Shown here piece after piece: positions 16,261 through 24,127 of a DNA stretch of 64,000 nucleotides. Made by a program: the position numbers and the translations under genes. Location of the stretch: assembly GCF_018118585.1 (NCBI RefSeq), contig NZ_CP069421.1:620001-684000 (forward strand). Reading direction: 5' to 3'. Positions within the stretch are counted from its first letter, which is position 1, and every line of letters starts with the position of its first letter. This DNA comes from Aristaeella lactis (GTDB taxonomy: Bacteria; Bacillota; Clostridia; Christensenellales; Aristaeellaceae). The notes beneath the pieces were generated by a model. That model did no database searches and was not told where the DNA came from. It saw only the letters and a program-made list of their open reading frames with translations.

Positions 16261-18087
16261 TCAGTCATAAATGGTACGGCCGTGCTCATCCGGAATGCCG
16301 CTGAGACGATGGAAGAAGGTGTTGATGATATCGCACCACTCCCGGGCGTTGTACAGCTGTTTGTCCATGCGTTCACGGATCACGGAAGCGTCCGGTTCCG
16401 GGAAGACAATGGAGGACAGCTTATCCGCCATGGCGCGGGTTTCCTCCAGTCCCTCAAAATGATCGTCATAAATACGCTGGATCAGCGTACGGCCGTCCCG
16501 CATCCGGAAAGTGTAGGGAAGGCGGTGGTAGAAAAGAAGGAACAGGTCCGGACAGGACGCGGGATCACCGTATTTGTCCCGGAAATACTGCGGATACTGA
16601 TCCAGGTAGCCGGTGCCTTCATGGGTGCGGTCAATGCCGACCGCGTTCCGGTCCGCTTTATGATAGGTACCCCACAGGTCATATTCATAACCGGAGGGGT
16701 TTGGTCCGTAATGGTCATGGGGTGTGACCATCCAGCCGATGCCCAGGGGCGCAGTATACTTTTCATAGGTCCGGCGGGAAGAAAGCAGCAATTCAACAAG
16801 GGTCTGCTCCTGGAGGGGGTCCAGTTCATAGGTCAGGCGGCACCAGCGGGTAACGGCAGCCGTCATGTCCACATCAGGATCCCAGGCAAGCAGGCCGAAG
16901 GTATAAAGGTTGACAGCCGCCAGGGGGTGACCGGTGTAGTTTTCGTCATCACCGAGGTTGGAAACGGCCGCAATGGACATGATATTGTCCGCCGGCAGTT
17001 CCTCATACAGTTCCTTCCACATGGGGATCATGGTATACAGGTCGATCTGGTGACCGGTGTATTCCTGGGCCAGCTGCAGTTCCATGGCCAGTTTTGTTTT
17101 TTTCATCCCCAGCAGGAGCGGGCTCAGGGGTTCCCTGACCTGGAAATCAAAGGGACCGTGCTTGACCTGCAGGATGACGTTGTCGGAAAAGGCGCCGTCC
17201 AGGAAAGCGTAGTGTTCCCAGGCAGCCTTCGGCCGGTCGGTTTTGGTATCCCGCCAGTCCTGGCGGCAGTTATAAACAAAGCAGCGCCAGACTACCACTC
17301 CGCCGAAGGGACGGAGGGCTTCCGCCAGCATATTGGCGCCGTCCGCATGGTTGCGGCCGTAGGTAAAGGGACCGGGGCGGCCTTCGCTGTCCGCCTTGAC
17401 CAGGAAACCGGCAAGATCCGGAACAGCGGCATAGACCCGCTTTGCCGTATCCTGCCACCAGGCGCGGACAGCGGGATCCAGCGGGTCGGCGGTCGCAACC
17501 CCGTGACGCATGGGCTGTGAGAAGTCCACAGAAACCATGAGTTTAACGCCGAAGGGGCGGAACAGATCCGCAAGCGCCGCAAGGTCGGGAAGATAATCCT
17601 CCAGCAGGAGCTGCGCGGGGTAATGCACGTTCACATTGTTGATACACAGGACGTTGAGCCCGGCGGAGGCCAGAAGCCTGCCCAGGGTACGGATCCGGTC
17701 CGCGTCATAGTCCAGGCGCCCGTTCCGGAAAAAGAGACTCCGGCCGGCATAGCCGCGTTCGATTTCGCCGTCCGCGTTATCCCAGCAGTTGATCATCCGC
17801 AGGGCATATTTCGGAGAAGAGGATACCGGACGGGTGATCTCCTGTCCGCAGAGGCGGTCTGTGATCAGACGATAGGCCGCGTAAAGCAGGCCGGTGCTTC
17901 CGCCGGTCAGCAGGAAAGAACCGTCATCCAGCGGATCGATCCGGTAAGCGTCGCCCATGGAAGCCTGTACCCGGAGTTCCGTTTTCAGGCCGGGAAGGGC
18001 GGAACCGAGCTCAAAACGTGCCAGTTCAACGGGTGTGTGAAGATCGGCAGGGATATCCTTTTTCAGTTGCCGGAGCCATAAATTCAT
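16261..18087 (-). CDS. Alpha-glucuronidase, glycoside hydrolase family 67
   Basis: This 608-aa intracellular enzyme removes (4-O-methyl)glucuronic acid from the ends of xylo-oligosaccharides. The acid residue is E235 in LVKADSEGRPGP. The paired bases are D314 in QVKHGPFDFQ and E342 in ELQLAQEYTGHQ, exactly 28 residues apart as in characterised GH67 enzymes. The later signature HYGPNPSGYEYDLWGTYHKA is also intact. The protein is shorter than the usual 670-690 aa, mostly by trimmed N- and C-terminal regions. There is no signal peptide, consistent with action on imported aldouronic acids. No xylanase or xylosidase is nearby. The ATG is preceded by AAAGGAC. Confidence 0.93.
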   Translation of the reverse strand: MNLWLRQLKKDIPADLHTPVELARFELGSALPGLKTELRVQASMGDAYRIDPLDDGSFLLTGGSTGLLYAAYRLITDRLCGQEITRPVSSSPKYALRMINCWDNADGEIERGYAGRSLFFRNGRLDYDADRIRTLGRLLASAGLNVLCINNVNVHYPAQLLLEDYLPDLAALADLFRPFGVKLMVSVDFSQPMRHGVATADPLDPAVRAWWQDTAKRVYAAVPDLAGFLVKADSEGRPGPFTYGRNHADGANMLAEALRPFGGVVVWRCFVYNCRQDWRDTKTDRPKAAWEHYAFLDGAFSDNVILQVKHGPFDFQVREPLSPLLLGMKKTKLAMELQLAQEYTGHQIDLYTMIPMWKELYEELPADNIMSIAAVSNLGDDENYTGHPLAAVNLYTFGLLAWDPDVDMTAAVTRWCRLTYELDPLQEQTLVELLLSSRRTYEKYTAPLGIGWMVTPHDHYGPNPSGYEYDLWGTYHKADRNAVGIDRTHEGTGYLDQYPQYFRDKYGDPASCPDLFLLFYHRLPYTFRMRDGRTLIQRIYDDHFEGLEETRAMADKLSSIVFPEPDASVIRERMDKQLYNAREWCDIINTFFHRLSGIPDEHGRTIYD

Positions 18088-18334
18088 CGGTGTAAGTCCT
18101 TTCAGGAACGATAGTATGATACGGCATCCGGAAACCGGATTCTTTCATGTCCCCTGTATGCCGTTTTAATCATATTATTATACTCCCGAAATGAAGTATT
18201 GAACAGTGCGGAATGATGAAAGAGGGAAAAATCTTCCGTAAAAAACAGCCGAAAGTGAAACACCTGACAAATGCATAACACACCTGAAAACGGAACAATC
18301 ATTGTATTTTCATTGTTTTCAGGGCTTTGAAGAA

Positions 18335-18364
18335 TTGACATTCAAAGAAAGCCGGTTGTAAAAT
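18335..18364 (+). promoter_or_regulatory. Promoter of the AGCS symporter gene
   Basis: TTGACA (18335-18340), an 18-base spacer and TAAAAT (18359-18364). Transcription should begin near 18371, giving a leader of about 78 bases. Confidence 0.75.
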
Positions 18365-18383
18365 TTTGCGCAAGAGACAAAGG

Positions 18384-18431
18384 CGTCTTCGGGCTGTCGG
18401 TTCGGAGACGTTATTTTCTATTATCTTTTTT
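18384..18431 (+). terminator. Terminator-like hairpin in the symporter leader (possible attenuator)
   Basis: CGTCTTCG (18384-18391) pairs with CGGAGACG (18403-18410), 8 pairs including one G-U, and is followed by a 21-base tract that is almost all T and A ending in TTTTTT. It lies inside the 5' leader, upstream of the ribosome site, so it could attenuate the gene. No aptamer fits in the 13 bases ahead of it. Confidence 0.5.
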
Positions 18432-18448
18432 GAGAGGGTGGGAATACT

Positions 18449-20041
18449 ATGACCAAGAGACTAAAGTCTGTTCCGTGGATCCTTCCGGGTGTGCTGCTGA
18501 TGTGTACATCTGCTGCTGCAGCAGAAGAAGCAGGCGGCGGATTCCTGGACAGTGTTGCCAATGTGAACAACGCCGTGAACGGTGTTGTCTGGGGAGTTCC
18601 CGCCCTGATCCTGCTGGCATTTGTCGGCGTCCTGATGACCGTGCTGACGAAGGTTTTCCAGGTGTCCCATTTCGGCCACTGGATGAAGAAGACCATCGGC
18701 GCTGTTTTCCATGACAAGCATGTGACTTCCCATACAAAAGACAAAAGCATATCCCAGTTCCAGAGCCTGTGCACCGCTCTTGCCGCAACGGTGGGTACCG
18801 GCAACATCGTTGGTGTTTCGGGCGCTATCCTCATGGGCGGTCCCGGCGCTGTTTTCTGGATGTGGGTCATGGCTTTCCTGGGCATGATGACCAACTATTC
18901 CGAAAACGTGCTCGGCATCTTCTACCGCCGCAAGAACTCCAAGGGCGAGTGGTCCGGCGGCGCCATGTACTACCTGCGTGACGGCCTTGGATCGAAAAAA
19001 GGCTGCAAGACGCTGGGACGTATCCTGGCTGGCCTGTTTTCCTTCTTCTGCCTGGTCGCCGCGTTCGGTATCGGTAACATGACACAGGTGAACGCCATCT
19101 CCGGAAACATGCAGAATGTATTTGGAATTCCCACCTGGGTGACCGGCGCGATTGTGATGATTCTGGTCGGCCTGGTTGTGGTGGGCGGACTGAAGCGGAT
19201 CGCTTCCGTAACCGAGAAAATCGTTCCCTTTATGGTGATTCTGTATATGCTCGGCACCATCGCCATCTTCTTTATCAACATCGGACAGATCGGTGCCGTG
19301 TTCTCCTCCATCTTTAAAGGCGCGTTCGGCATGGAAGCGGCTGCCGGCGGCGTGGTGGGCTACGGAATCAAGCTGGCCATCGAATGGGGTATGAAACGCG
19401 GCGTGTTCTCCAATGAAGCCGGTCTCGGTTCCTCTGTTATGGTCCACTCCAACTCCAACGTCAAGGAACCGGTCAAGCAGGGTATGTGGGGCATCTTTGA
19501 AGTATTTGCTGACACTATCGTGGTCTGCACCCTGACTGCTTTCGCTGTGCTTTCCTCCGGGATAATCGATCTGAATACCGGTGTGCTGACAGATGCCTTC
19601 AGCAACCTGACCAAGAATGACCTGGTTGCCACCGTTTTCAACAAACAGTTTGGCGTGATCGGCTCCGGCTTTATTGCCATATCCATTGCGCTGTTTGCGT
19701 TCTCTACCGTACTGGGATGGAGCCACTACGGAACGAAAGCCTGTGAATACCTGCTGGGTGAGAAAAACACTGTTCCATACCGGGTGATTTTTGTGCTGCT
19801 GGTGTTCGGCGGCGCGGTGATGGGGGACAACCTGGCCTGGGATCTGGCTGACACGTTCAACGGCCTGATGATGATCCCGAACCTGATCGGCGTGATCGCC
19901 CTGTCCGGCGTTGTGGCGAAGATCACAAAGAACTATGTGGACCGTCACCTGCGCGGCCGCCAGATAGAGCCGATGTACTCCGCTTTCCAGGATATACAGG
20001 AGGAAGAGGAAGCGGCTCCTCCCACTGACGAAGACGACTGA
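18449..20041 (+). CDS. AGCS-family sodium:alanine/glycine symporter
   Basis: This 530-aa membrane symporter takes up alanine or glycine with Na+. The N-terminus carries a hydrophobic segment ending STSAAAAEE-like (residues 10-26), possibly a cleaved signal as in some family members. The AGCS core follows: VGTGNIVGVSGAILMGGPGA near residues 115-135, the family signature, then SNEAGLGSSVMVHSN near 325 and the later helices with GWSHYGTKACEYLLG. The C-terminus is acidic and cytoplasmic (EEEEAAPPTDEDD). It is a single-gene unit with its own promoter, leader hairpin and strong terminator. Family members differ in Ala versus Gly preference, which is not decidable here. Confidence 0.92.
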   Translation: MTKRLKSVPWILPGVLLMCTSAAAAEEAGGGFLDSVANVNNAVNGVVWGVPALILLAFVGVLMTVLTKVFQVSHFGHWMKKTIGAVFHDKHVTSHTKDKSISQFQSLCTALAATVGTGNIVGVSGAILMGGPGAVFWMWVMAFLGMMTNYSENVLGIFYRRKNSKGEWSGGAMYYLRDGLGSKKGCKTLGRILAGLFSFFCLVAAFGIGNMTQVNAISGNMQNVFGIPTWVTGAIVMILVGLVVVGGLKRIASVTEKIVPFMVILYMLGTIAIFFINIGQIGAVFSSIFKGAFGMEAAAGGVVGYGIKLAIEWGMKRGVFSNEAGLGSSVMVHSNSNVKEPVKQGMWGIFEVFADTIVVCTLTAFAVLSSGIIDLNTGVLTDAFSNLTKNDLVATVFNKQFGVIGSGFIAISIALFAFSTVLGWSHYGTKACEYLLGEKNTVPYRVIFVLLVFGGAVMGDNLAWDLADTFNGLMMIPNLIGVIALSGVVAKITKNYVDRHLRGRQIEPMYSAFQDIQEEEEAAPPTDEDD

Positions 20042-20055
20042 TTTCCGAAAAACAA

Positions 20056-20090
20056 CATCCCCGGGCTGAACGGCCCGGGGATGGTTTTTT
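20056..20090 (+). terminator. Terminator after the AGCS symporter gene
   Basis: CATCCCCGGGC pairs perfectly with GCCCGGGGATG around a 6-base loop and is followed by GTTTTTT. Confidence 0.9.
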
Positions 20091-20109
20091 CTATTTGCAA
20101 GTGATTAGA

Positions 20110-20679
20110 TTATCCCATCTTCTGGACAACGAAGCATTCCGGCGCGCCGGGACCGGCGTTCAGGAAGGCCTGGCGAAGCACATTGAAGGTCTTGTTGGAA
20201 AGGGAGGAAAAGAAAGGAACCAGCTCGTTCCGCTCCCGGTCTCCTTCCGAATGACCCGGATAGGCACAGAGCACCAGTACGCCTCCGGCCTGCAGGAGAT
20301 CCAAAGCCTGGGAAACGGCCTCCCGGGTGGTTTCCCAGTGCGTGGTCACGGAGTGATCACCGCCCGGAAGCCAGCCAAGATTGAATACCGCCGCCTGTAC
20401 GGGTTCATGCACATGCTCATTCATATGCTGATGACCGCAGCAGAAAAGCTCCGCACGATCCGCAACGCCTTCCCGGCGGAGCAGCGCTTCCGTAGAGACG
20501 ACAGCCTGCTCCTGCACATCAAAGGCATATACCCGGCCGGACGGCCCCACGGTCTGGCAAAGGAAAAGGGTATCATGACCGTTGCCCATGGTCGCGTCGA
20601 TGACGGTATCCCCGGGACTGACGGCCCGCGAAAGGATTTCTTTTGCCAGGAACCTGGCGGACTTCAGTTCGTAGCTCAT
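20110..20679 (-). CDS. mnmM: Class I SAM-dependent methyltransferase, YtqB/MnmM type
   Basis: This 189-aa cytoplasmic methyltransferase has the SAM motif I in TVIDATMGNGHDTLFL near residue 30, motif II YAFDVQEQAV, and the family-specific FNLGWLPGGDHSVTTHWET near residue 105. The NLG-LPGGD-S-TT pattern identifies the YtqB (PF06962) family, whose Bacillus member MnmM was shown to make the final methylation of mnm5s2U34 in tRNA; that activity is assigned by family. The start was set at the ATG at 20679 (MSYELKSARFL), with AGGAG 10 bases upstream; an upstream in-frame extension lacks domain homology. It is a single gene, converging with the symporter gene. Confidence 0.82.
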   Translation of the reverse strand: MSYELKSARFLAKEILSRAVSPGDTVIDATMGNGHDTLFLCQTVGPSGRVYAFDVQEQAVVSTEALLRREGVADRAELFCCGHQHMNEHVHEPVQAAVFNLGWLPGGDHSVTTHWETTREAVSQALDLLQAGGVLVLCAYPGHSEGDRERNELVPFFSSLSNKTFNVLRQAFLNAGPGAPECFVVQKMG

Positions 20680-20772
20680 AAGCGGTGAACTCCTGCTTTT
20701 TATTTCGTCTTTACTATGTTGAAGCCGGGCGGTTTTGTCAAGTGTACGCATACGGAAACAAACAAAACGCGG

Positions 20773-20801
20773 TTGTTTTCATCCGGGCTTTTTGGTATAC
20801 T
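20773..20801 (+). promoter_or_regulatory. Promoter of the secreted-repeat/branching enzyme/GH31 unit
   Basis: TTGTTT (20773-20778), 17-base spacer, TATACT (20796-20801) with an extended TGG immediately before it. Confidence 0.6.
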
Positions 20802-20863
20802 GACATGACGAAATGTGAGAAGTGCCGCGGCGCGGTGAAATAAAACAAGACAGGTGAAAAAGA

Positions 20864-22069
20864 TTGAGAACGAAACGAATTCTGACAGTTATTACAGCTA
20901 TCACGCTTTGTATCACAGCGGCATCGGCCGCGGGGGAAATCCATTCCAGAGATATCGAAAGCAACGGGAAAGTCATTGAAACGGTCTGGCAGGATGACAA
21001 CGGACAGCCGGCGACCGGACCTGAAGGATACACTACCGTACGGTATACCTACAAACGGGAACTGACAACAGAGGAATACCTGGACGCTGACGGACAGCCT
21101 GTCCAGGCTTCCGGCGGGTATTACCGCAAGGCAGTGACCAGGGACGGAAAAGGCAACGTGATCCAGATCGAATACCAGGATCAGAAGGGTGAACGCGTAC
21201 TGAACCGGTGGGGATACGCGGCAGTGACCATGTCCTATACAGGCTTCGGAGCCGTCAAGCTGGTGACCTATACCGGCCTGAACAAAAGGGCGGTGACAGT
21301 ACCTTCCCTCGGATACGCGTCTGTGCTGACCCAATACAGCAATAAAACCATGACCAGCAAAACCTTCCGGGATGAGAAGGGAAAACCGGTGGACAACGTC
21401 CAGGGATTCGCGGTCATCCGGCAGAAGCTGAACAAGCGCTACCAGGTGCTGAGCACCCGCTATGACCATGCGGACGGCTCGCCGGCAACGGGACCGGACG
21501 GATGGTTCCGCTGCGTGAAGGACCGGGATGACCAGGGCCGGGTGACAGCCGTTTCCTACTATGACGTAAACAGCCAGCTTACTGACCGGGGCGCGGGATA
21601 CGCCCAGGAAAAATACGCTTATGAGGGAAACAACATTGTGAAGCTGACCCGCTGTGACGCAGCCGGCGGAGTGATTACGGATGCCTCCGGGGTTGCCACG
21701 CTTGTACGGGAAATGAAGGATGACAGGATCATCCGGGAAAGCTTCCTGGACAGTGAGGGAAAGCGGACGAACAATAGCCTCGGCGTTGGCGGCATCCTGT
21801 ACAGCTATGACCAGCGGGGCGGCATTGAAAAGGTAATGTACCAGGATACGGAAGGGAATCCTGCCCTGTGCACCGGGGGATATGCCGGATATCACGACAC
21901 AAAGGATGAAGACGGAGTAACGGTCAGCCGCACCTTCCTGGGAACGGACGGCCTGGCCGCGGAAACACCGGGCGGATACAGCGAAATCCGTTATTTCTAC
22001 AACGAATTCAAACAGCTCACGTCAACGCGTTATTATGATTTGAACGGGAAACAGGTCCAGGCCGAATAA
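20864..22069 (+). CDS. Secreted tandem-repeat protein, RHS/MORN-like, unknown function
   Basis: A 401-aa protein with a signal peptide (residues 1-23, ending ITAASAAG) and, filling the rest, about nine divergent copies of a unit of roughly 40 residues. The unit consensus is Y-x-D-x-x-G-x-P-x-x-x-x-x-GY-x-x-x-x-x-x-Y-D-x-x-G-x-V, for example EYLDADGQPVQASGGYYRKA and MYQDTEGNPALCTGGYAGYH. Such Tyr/Gly/Asp repeats resemble RHS/YD-type or toxin_WG-like beta repeats, but no known toxin domain follows. No ATG is available: the start is TTG at 20864 with AGGTGA 7 bases upstream. It is 18 bases ahead of the branching enzyme gene and shares its promoter, although a secreted protein in a glycogen operon has no obvious role. 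Confidence 0.6.
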   Translation: MRTKRILTVITAITLCITAASAAGEIHSRDIESNGKVIETVWQDDNGQPATGPEGYTTVRYTYKRELTTEEYLDADGQPVQASGGYYRKAVTRDGKGNVIQIEYQDQKGERVLNRWGYAAVTMSYTGFGAVKLVTYTGLNKRAVTVPSLGYASVLTQYSNKTMTSKTFRDEKGKPVDNVQGFAVIRQKLNKRYQVLSTRYDHADGSPATGPDGWFRCVKDRDDQGRVTAVSYYDVNSQLTDRGAGYAQEKYAYEGNNIVKLTRCDAAGGVITDASGVATLVREMKDDRIIRESFLDSEGKRTNNSLGVGGILYSYDQRGGIEKVMYQDTEGNPALCTGGYAGYHDTKDEDGVTVSRTFLGTDGLAAETPGGYSEIRYFYNEFKQLTSTRYYDLNGKQVQAE

Positions 22070-22087
22070 GAGGCGGAGGAGCAGAAG

Positions 22088-24115
22088 ATGGATATCGGAA
22101 AGCTGAAGGCACCCTATCAGATCACAGAGATCGATCCCTGGCTCGCACCCTACGGGAATGATATTGAGCTGCGGATGGACCGGTTTAAGGACAAACGCCG
22201 GCAGCTGGTAGGCGAGTCAGCCTCGCTGAAGGACTTTGCCAACGGATATCTGTTTTTCGGCTTTCACAGGACAAAAAACGGCTGGGTTTTCCGCGAATGG
22301 ATGCCCGGAGCGGATGAAGTCCGCCTGATGGGGGATTTCAATGAGTGGAACAGGGACAGCCACCCCCTGGACCGCGGGGAAAACGGCGTATGGGAAATCG
22401 CCATGCCCGGAGCGGACAGCCTGAAGGAAGGCCAGAATGTAAAGCTGTGGGTCAGGAAAGGGGACAACTGGTTTGAACGCCTTCCTGCCTACAGCATGAA
22501 GGTGGTCATGGATGAACAGACCAGCATCCTGTGCACACAGGTATGGGATGCTGAAAAAGAATATCCCTGGACGGACGCGGGATTTACAGCAGTGAAACCG
22601 GACGCTCCTCTGATCTACGAGGCGCACATCGGCATGAGCCAGGACCGGGAAGGGATCGGAACCTACCGTGAGTTCGCGGAGAACGTGCTGCCGCGCATCC
22701 GGGACCTGGGTTACAACACCGTGCAGCTGATGGCGATCCAGGAACATCCGTATTACGGATCCTTCGGATACCAGGTGACCAACTTCTTTGCGGCTTCCCA
22801 CTGGTACGGCGTGCCGGAGGACCTGAAGTACCTGGTGAACACCGCCCACAGCATGGGAATCCGTGTGCTGCTGGATGTGGTGCACAGCCACGCCTGTCCG
22901 AACGTGGGGGAAGGGCTGCAGCTGCAGGACGGAACCGAAGACCAGTATTTCCTCGCCGGAGGGGAAGGCTGGCATCCCGCCTGGGGCACAAAGCTCTTCA
23001 ATTACGGGCGGACCGAGGTCCTGCACTTCCTGCTGAGCAACCTGAAATTCTGGCTGGAGGAATATCACTTCGACGGGTTCCGCTTTGACGGCGTCACCAG
23101 CATGATCTATCACGATCACGGCCTCGGCAGCGCCTTTACGAATTATGATATGTACTTCAATCTCAACACGGATCTGGAAGCGCTGAATTACCTGCAGCTG
23201 GCGAATGAACTGATCCACGAGGTGAATCCGAACGCGACAACTGTCGCGGAGGATATGAGCGGCATGCCCGGTATGTGCCTGCCGATCGAGCAGGGCGGCA
23301 TCGGGTTTGATTACCGGCTGGCCATGGGTGAGCCTGATTACTGGATCAAGCTGCTGAAGGATACCCGGGACGAGGACTGGAATATGAACGGCCTGTGGTA
23401 TGAAATGACCACGCGGCGGCCGCAGGAAAAGATCATCGGTTACTGTGAGAGCCATGACCAGGCCCTGGTGGGAGACAAGACCATTATTTTCCGGATGGCG
23501 GACGCTGAAATGTATACGGGAATGATGAAGGATTACCATTCCCTGACCATGGACCGGGCCATTGAACTGCACAAGATCATCAGGCTGTACACGATGAGCC
23601 TGGGCGGCAACGGATATCTGAACTTCATGGGCAATGAATTCGGCCATCCGGAATGGATCGATTTCCCGCGGGAAGGAAACGGATGGAGTTACAAATACTG
23701 CCGGAGGCAGTGGTCGCTGGTGGACAACCCGGACCTGAAGTTCGGGTGGCTGAACGATTTTGACAAGGCAATGATCAGCCTGGCCGGGGAAAAGAAGCTG
23801 CTGGATGACCCGGCTGCTGTCAGCCTGTGGATCGATCCGGAACGGAAGATCATCAGCTTCAGCCGGGGCGGACTCCTGTTTGTGTTCAATTTCCATAACA
23901 GCTATTCGGAGCAGAGCTTCTTCCTGCATGCCCACACAACCGGAGAGGGATCCTATAAGGTGATCCTGAGCACGGATGAAAAACGGTTCGGTGGCCCGGG
24001 TCTGATTGACCATGACTATATTTACCAGACTGCCTATACGGAAGGCCGGGGCCTCGGATTCAACGTCTACAGCCCCTGCCGTACAGCCATGGTGCTGGAA
24101 CGAATCGGCGAATAA
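22088..24115 (+). CDS. glgB: 1,4-alpha-glucan branching enzyme, eukaryote-like GH13_8 type
   Basis: This 675-aa cytoplasmic enzyme forms alpha-1,6 branches in glycogen. An N-terminal CBM48-type domain (WVFREWMPGADEVRLMGDFN, residues 63-85) precedes the GH13 barrel: APLIYEAHIGMS, SFGYQVTNFFAAS, DVVHSHACPNVGEG, then the nucleophile D334 in GFRFDGVTSM, acid E388 in TVAEDMSGMPG, and D457 in CESHDQAL. The signature wording is that of plant and animal branching enzymes (GBE1/SBE), not the usual bacterial GlgB. Such genes are known in some gut bacteria. The ribosome site GGAGGAG precedes the ATG. The GH31 gene follows after 12 bases. The substrate is presumably the glycogen also attacked by the phosphorylase at 34984. 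Confidence 0.9.
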   Translation: MDIGKLKAPYQITEIDPWLAPYGNDIELRMDRFKDKRRQLVGESASLKDFANGYLFFGFHRTKNGWVFREWMPGADEVRLMGDFNEWNRDSHPLDRGENGVWEIAMPGADSLKEGQNVKLWVRKGDNWFERLPAYSMKVVMDEQTSILCTQVWDAEKEYPWTDAGFTAVKPDAPLIYEAHIGMSQDREGIGTYREFAENVLPRIRDLGYNTVQLMAIQEHPYYGSFGYQVTNFFAASHWYGVPEDLKYLVNTAHSMGIRVLLDVVHSHACPNVGEGLQLQDGTEDQYFLAGGEGWHPAWGTKLFNYGRTEVLHFLLSNLKFWLEEYHFDGFRFDGVTSMIYHDHGLGSAFTNYDMYFNLNTDLEALNYLQLANELIHEVNPNATTVAEDMSGMPGMCLPIEQGGIGFDYRLAMGEPDYWIKLLKDTRDEDWNMNGLWYEMTTRRPQEKIIGYCESHDQALVGDKTIIFRMADAEMYTGMMKDYHSLTMDRAIELHKIIRLYTMSLGGNGYLNFMGNEFGHPEWIDFPREGNGWSYKYCRRQWSLVDNPDLKFGWLNDFDKAMISLAGEKKLLDDPAAVSLWIDPERKIISFSRGGLLFVFNFHNSYSEQSFFLHAHTTGEGSYKVILSTDEKRFGGPGLIDHDYIYQTAYTEGRGLGFNVYSPCRTAMVLERIGE

Positions 24116-24127
24116 CGGAGGCTTCGG

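Larger units (their letters stand above)
18088..18448. other. Intergenic region between divergent genes
   Basis: These 361 bases separate the GH67 gene and the AGCS symporter gene. They are AT-rich in the middle. A + strand promoter lies at 18335-18364 and a terminator-like hairpin at 18384-18431. I see no gene or RNA family in the rest, and no clear - strand promoter for GH67. Confidence 0.6.

Noticed and set aside
18360-18448. Glycine riboswitch ahead of the AGCS symporter
   Set aside because: Glycine riboswitches often precede this family, but the leader is only about 78 bases and lacks the paired aptamer conserved elements.
22217-24013. Long open frame antisense to the branching enzyme gene
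   Set aside because: The + strand frame has all GH13 catalytic motifs; the antisense frame is a compositional shadow.
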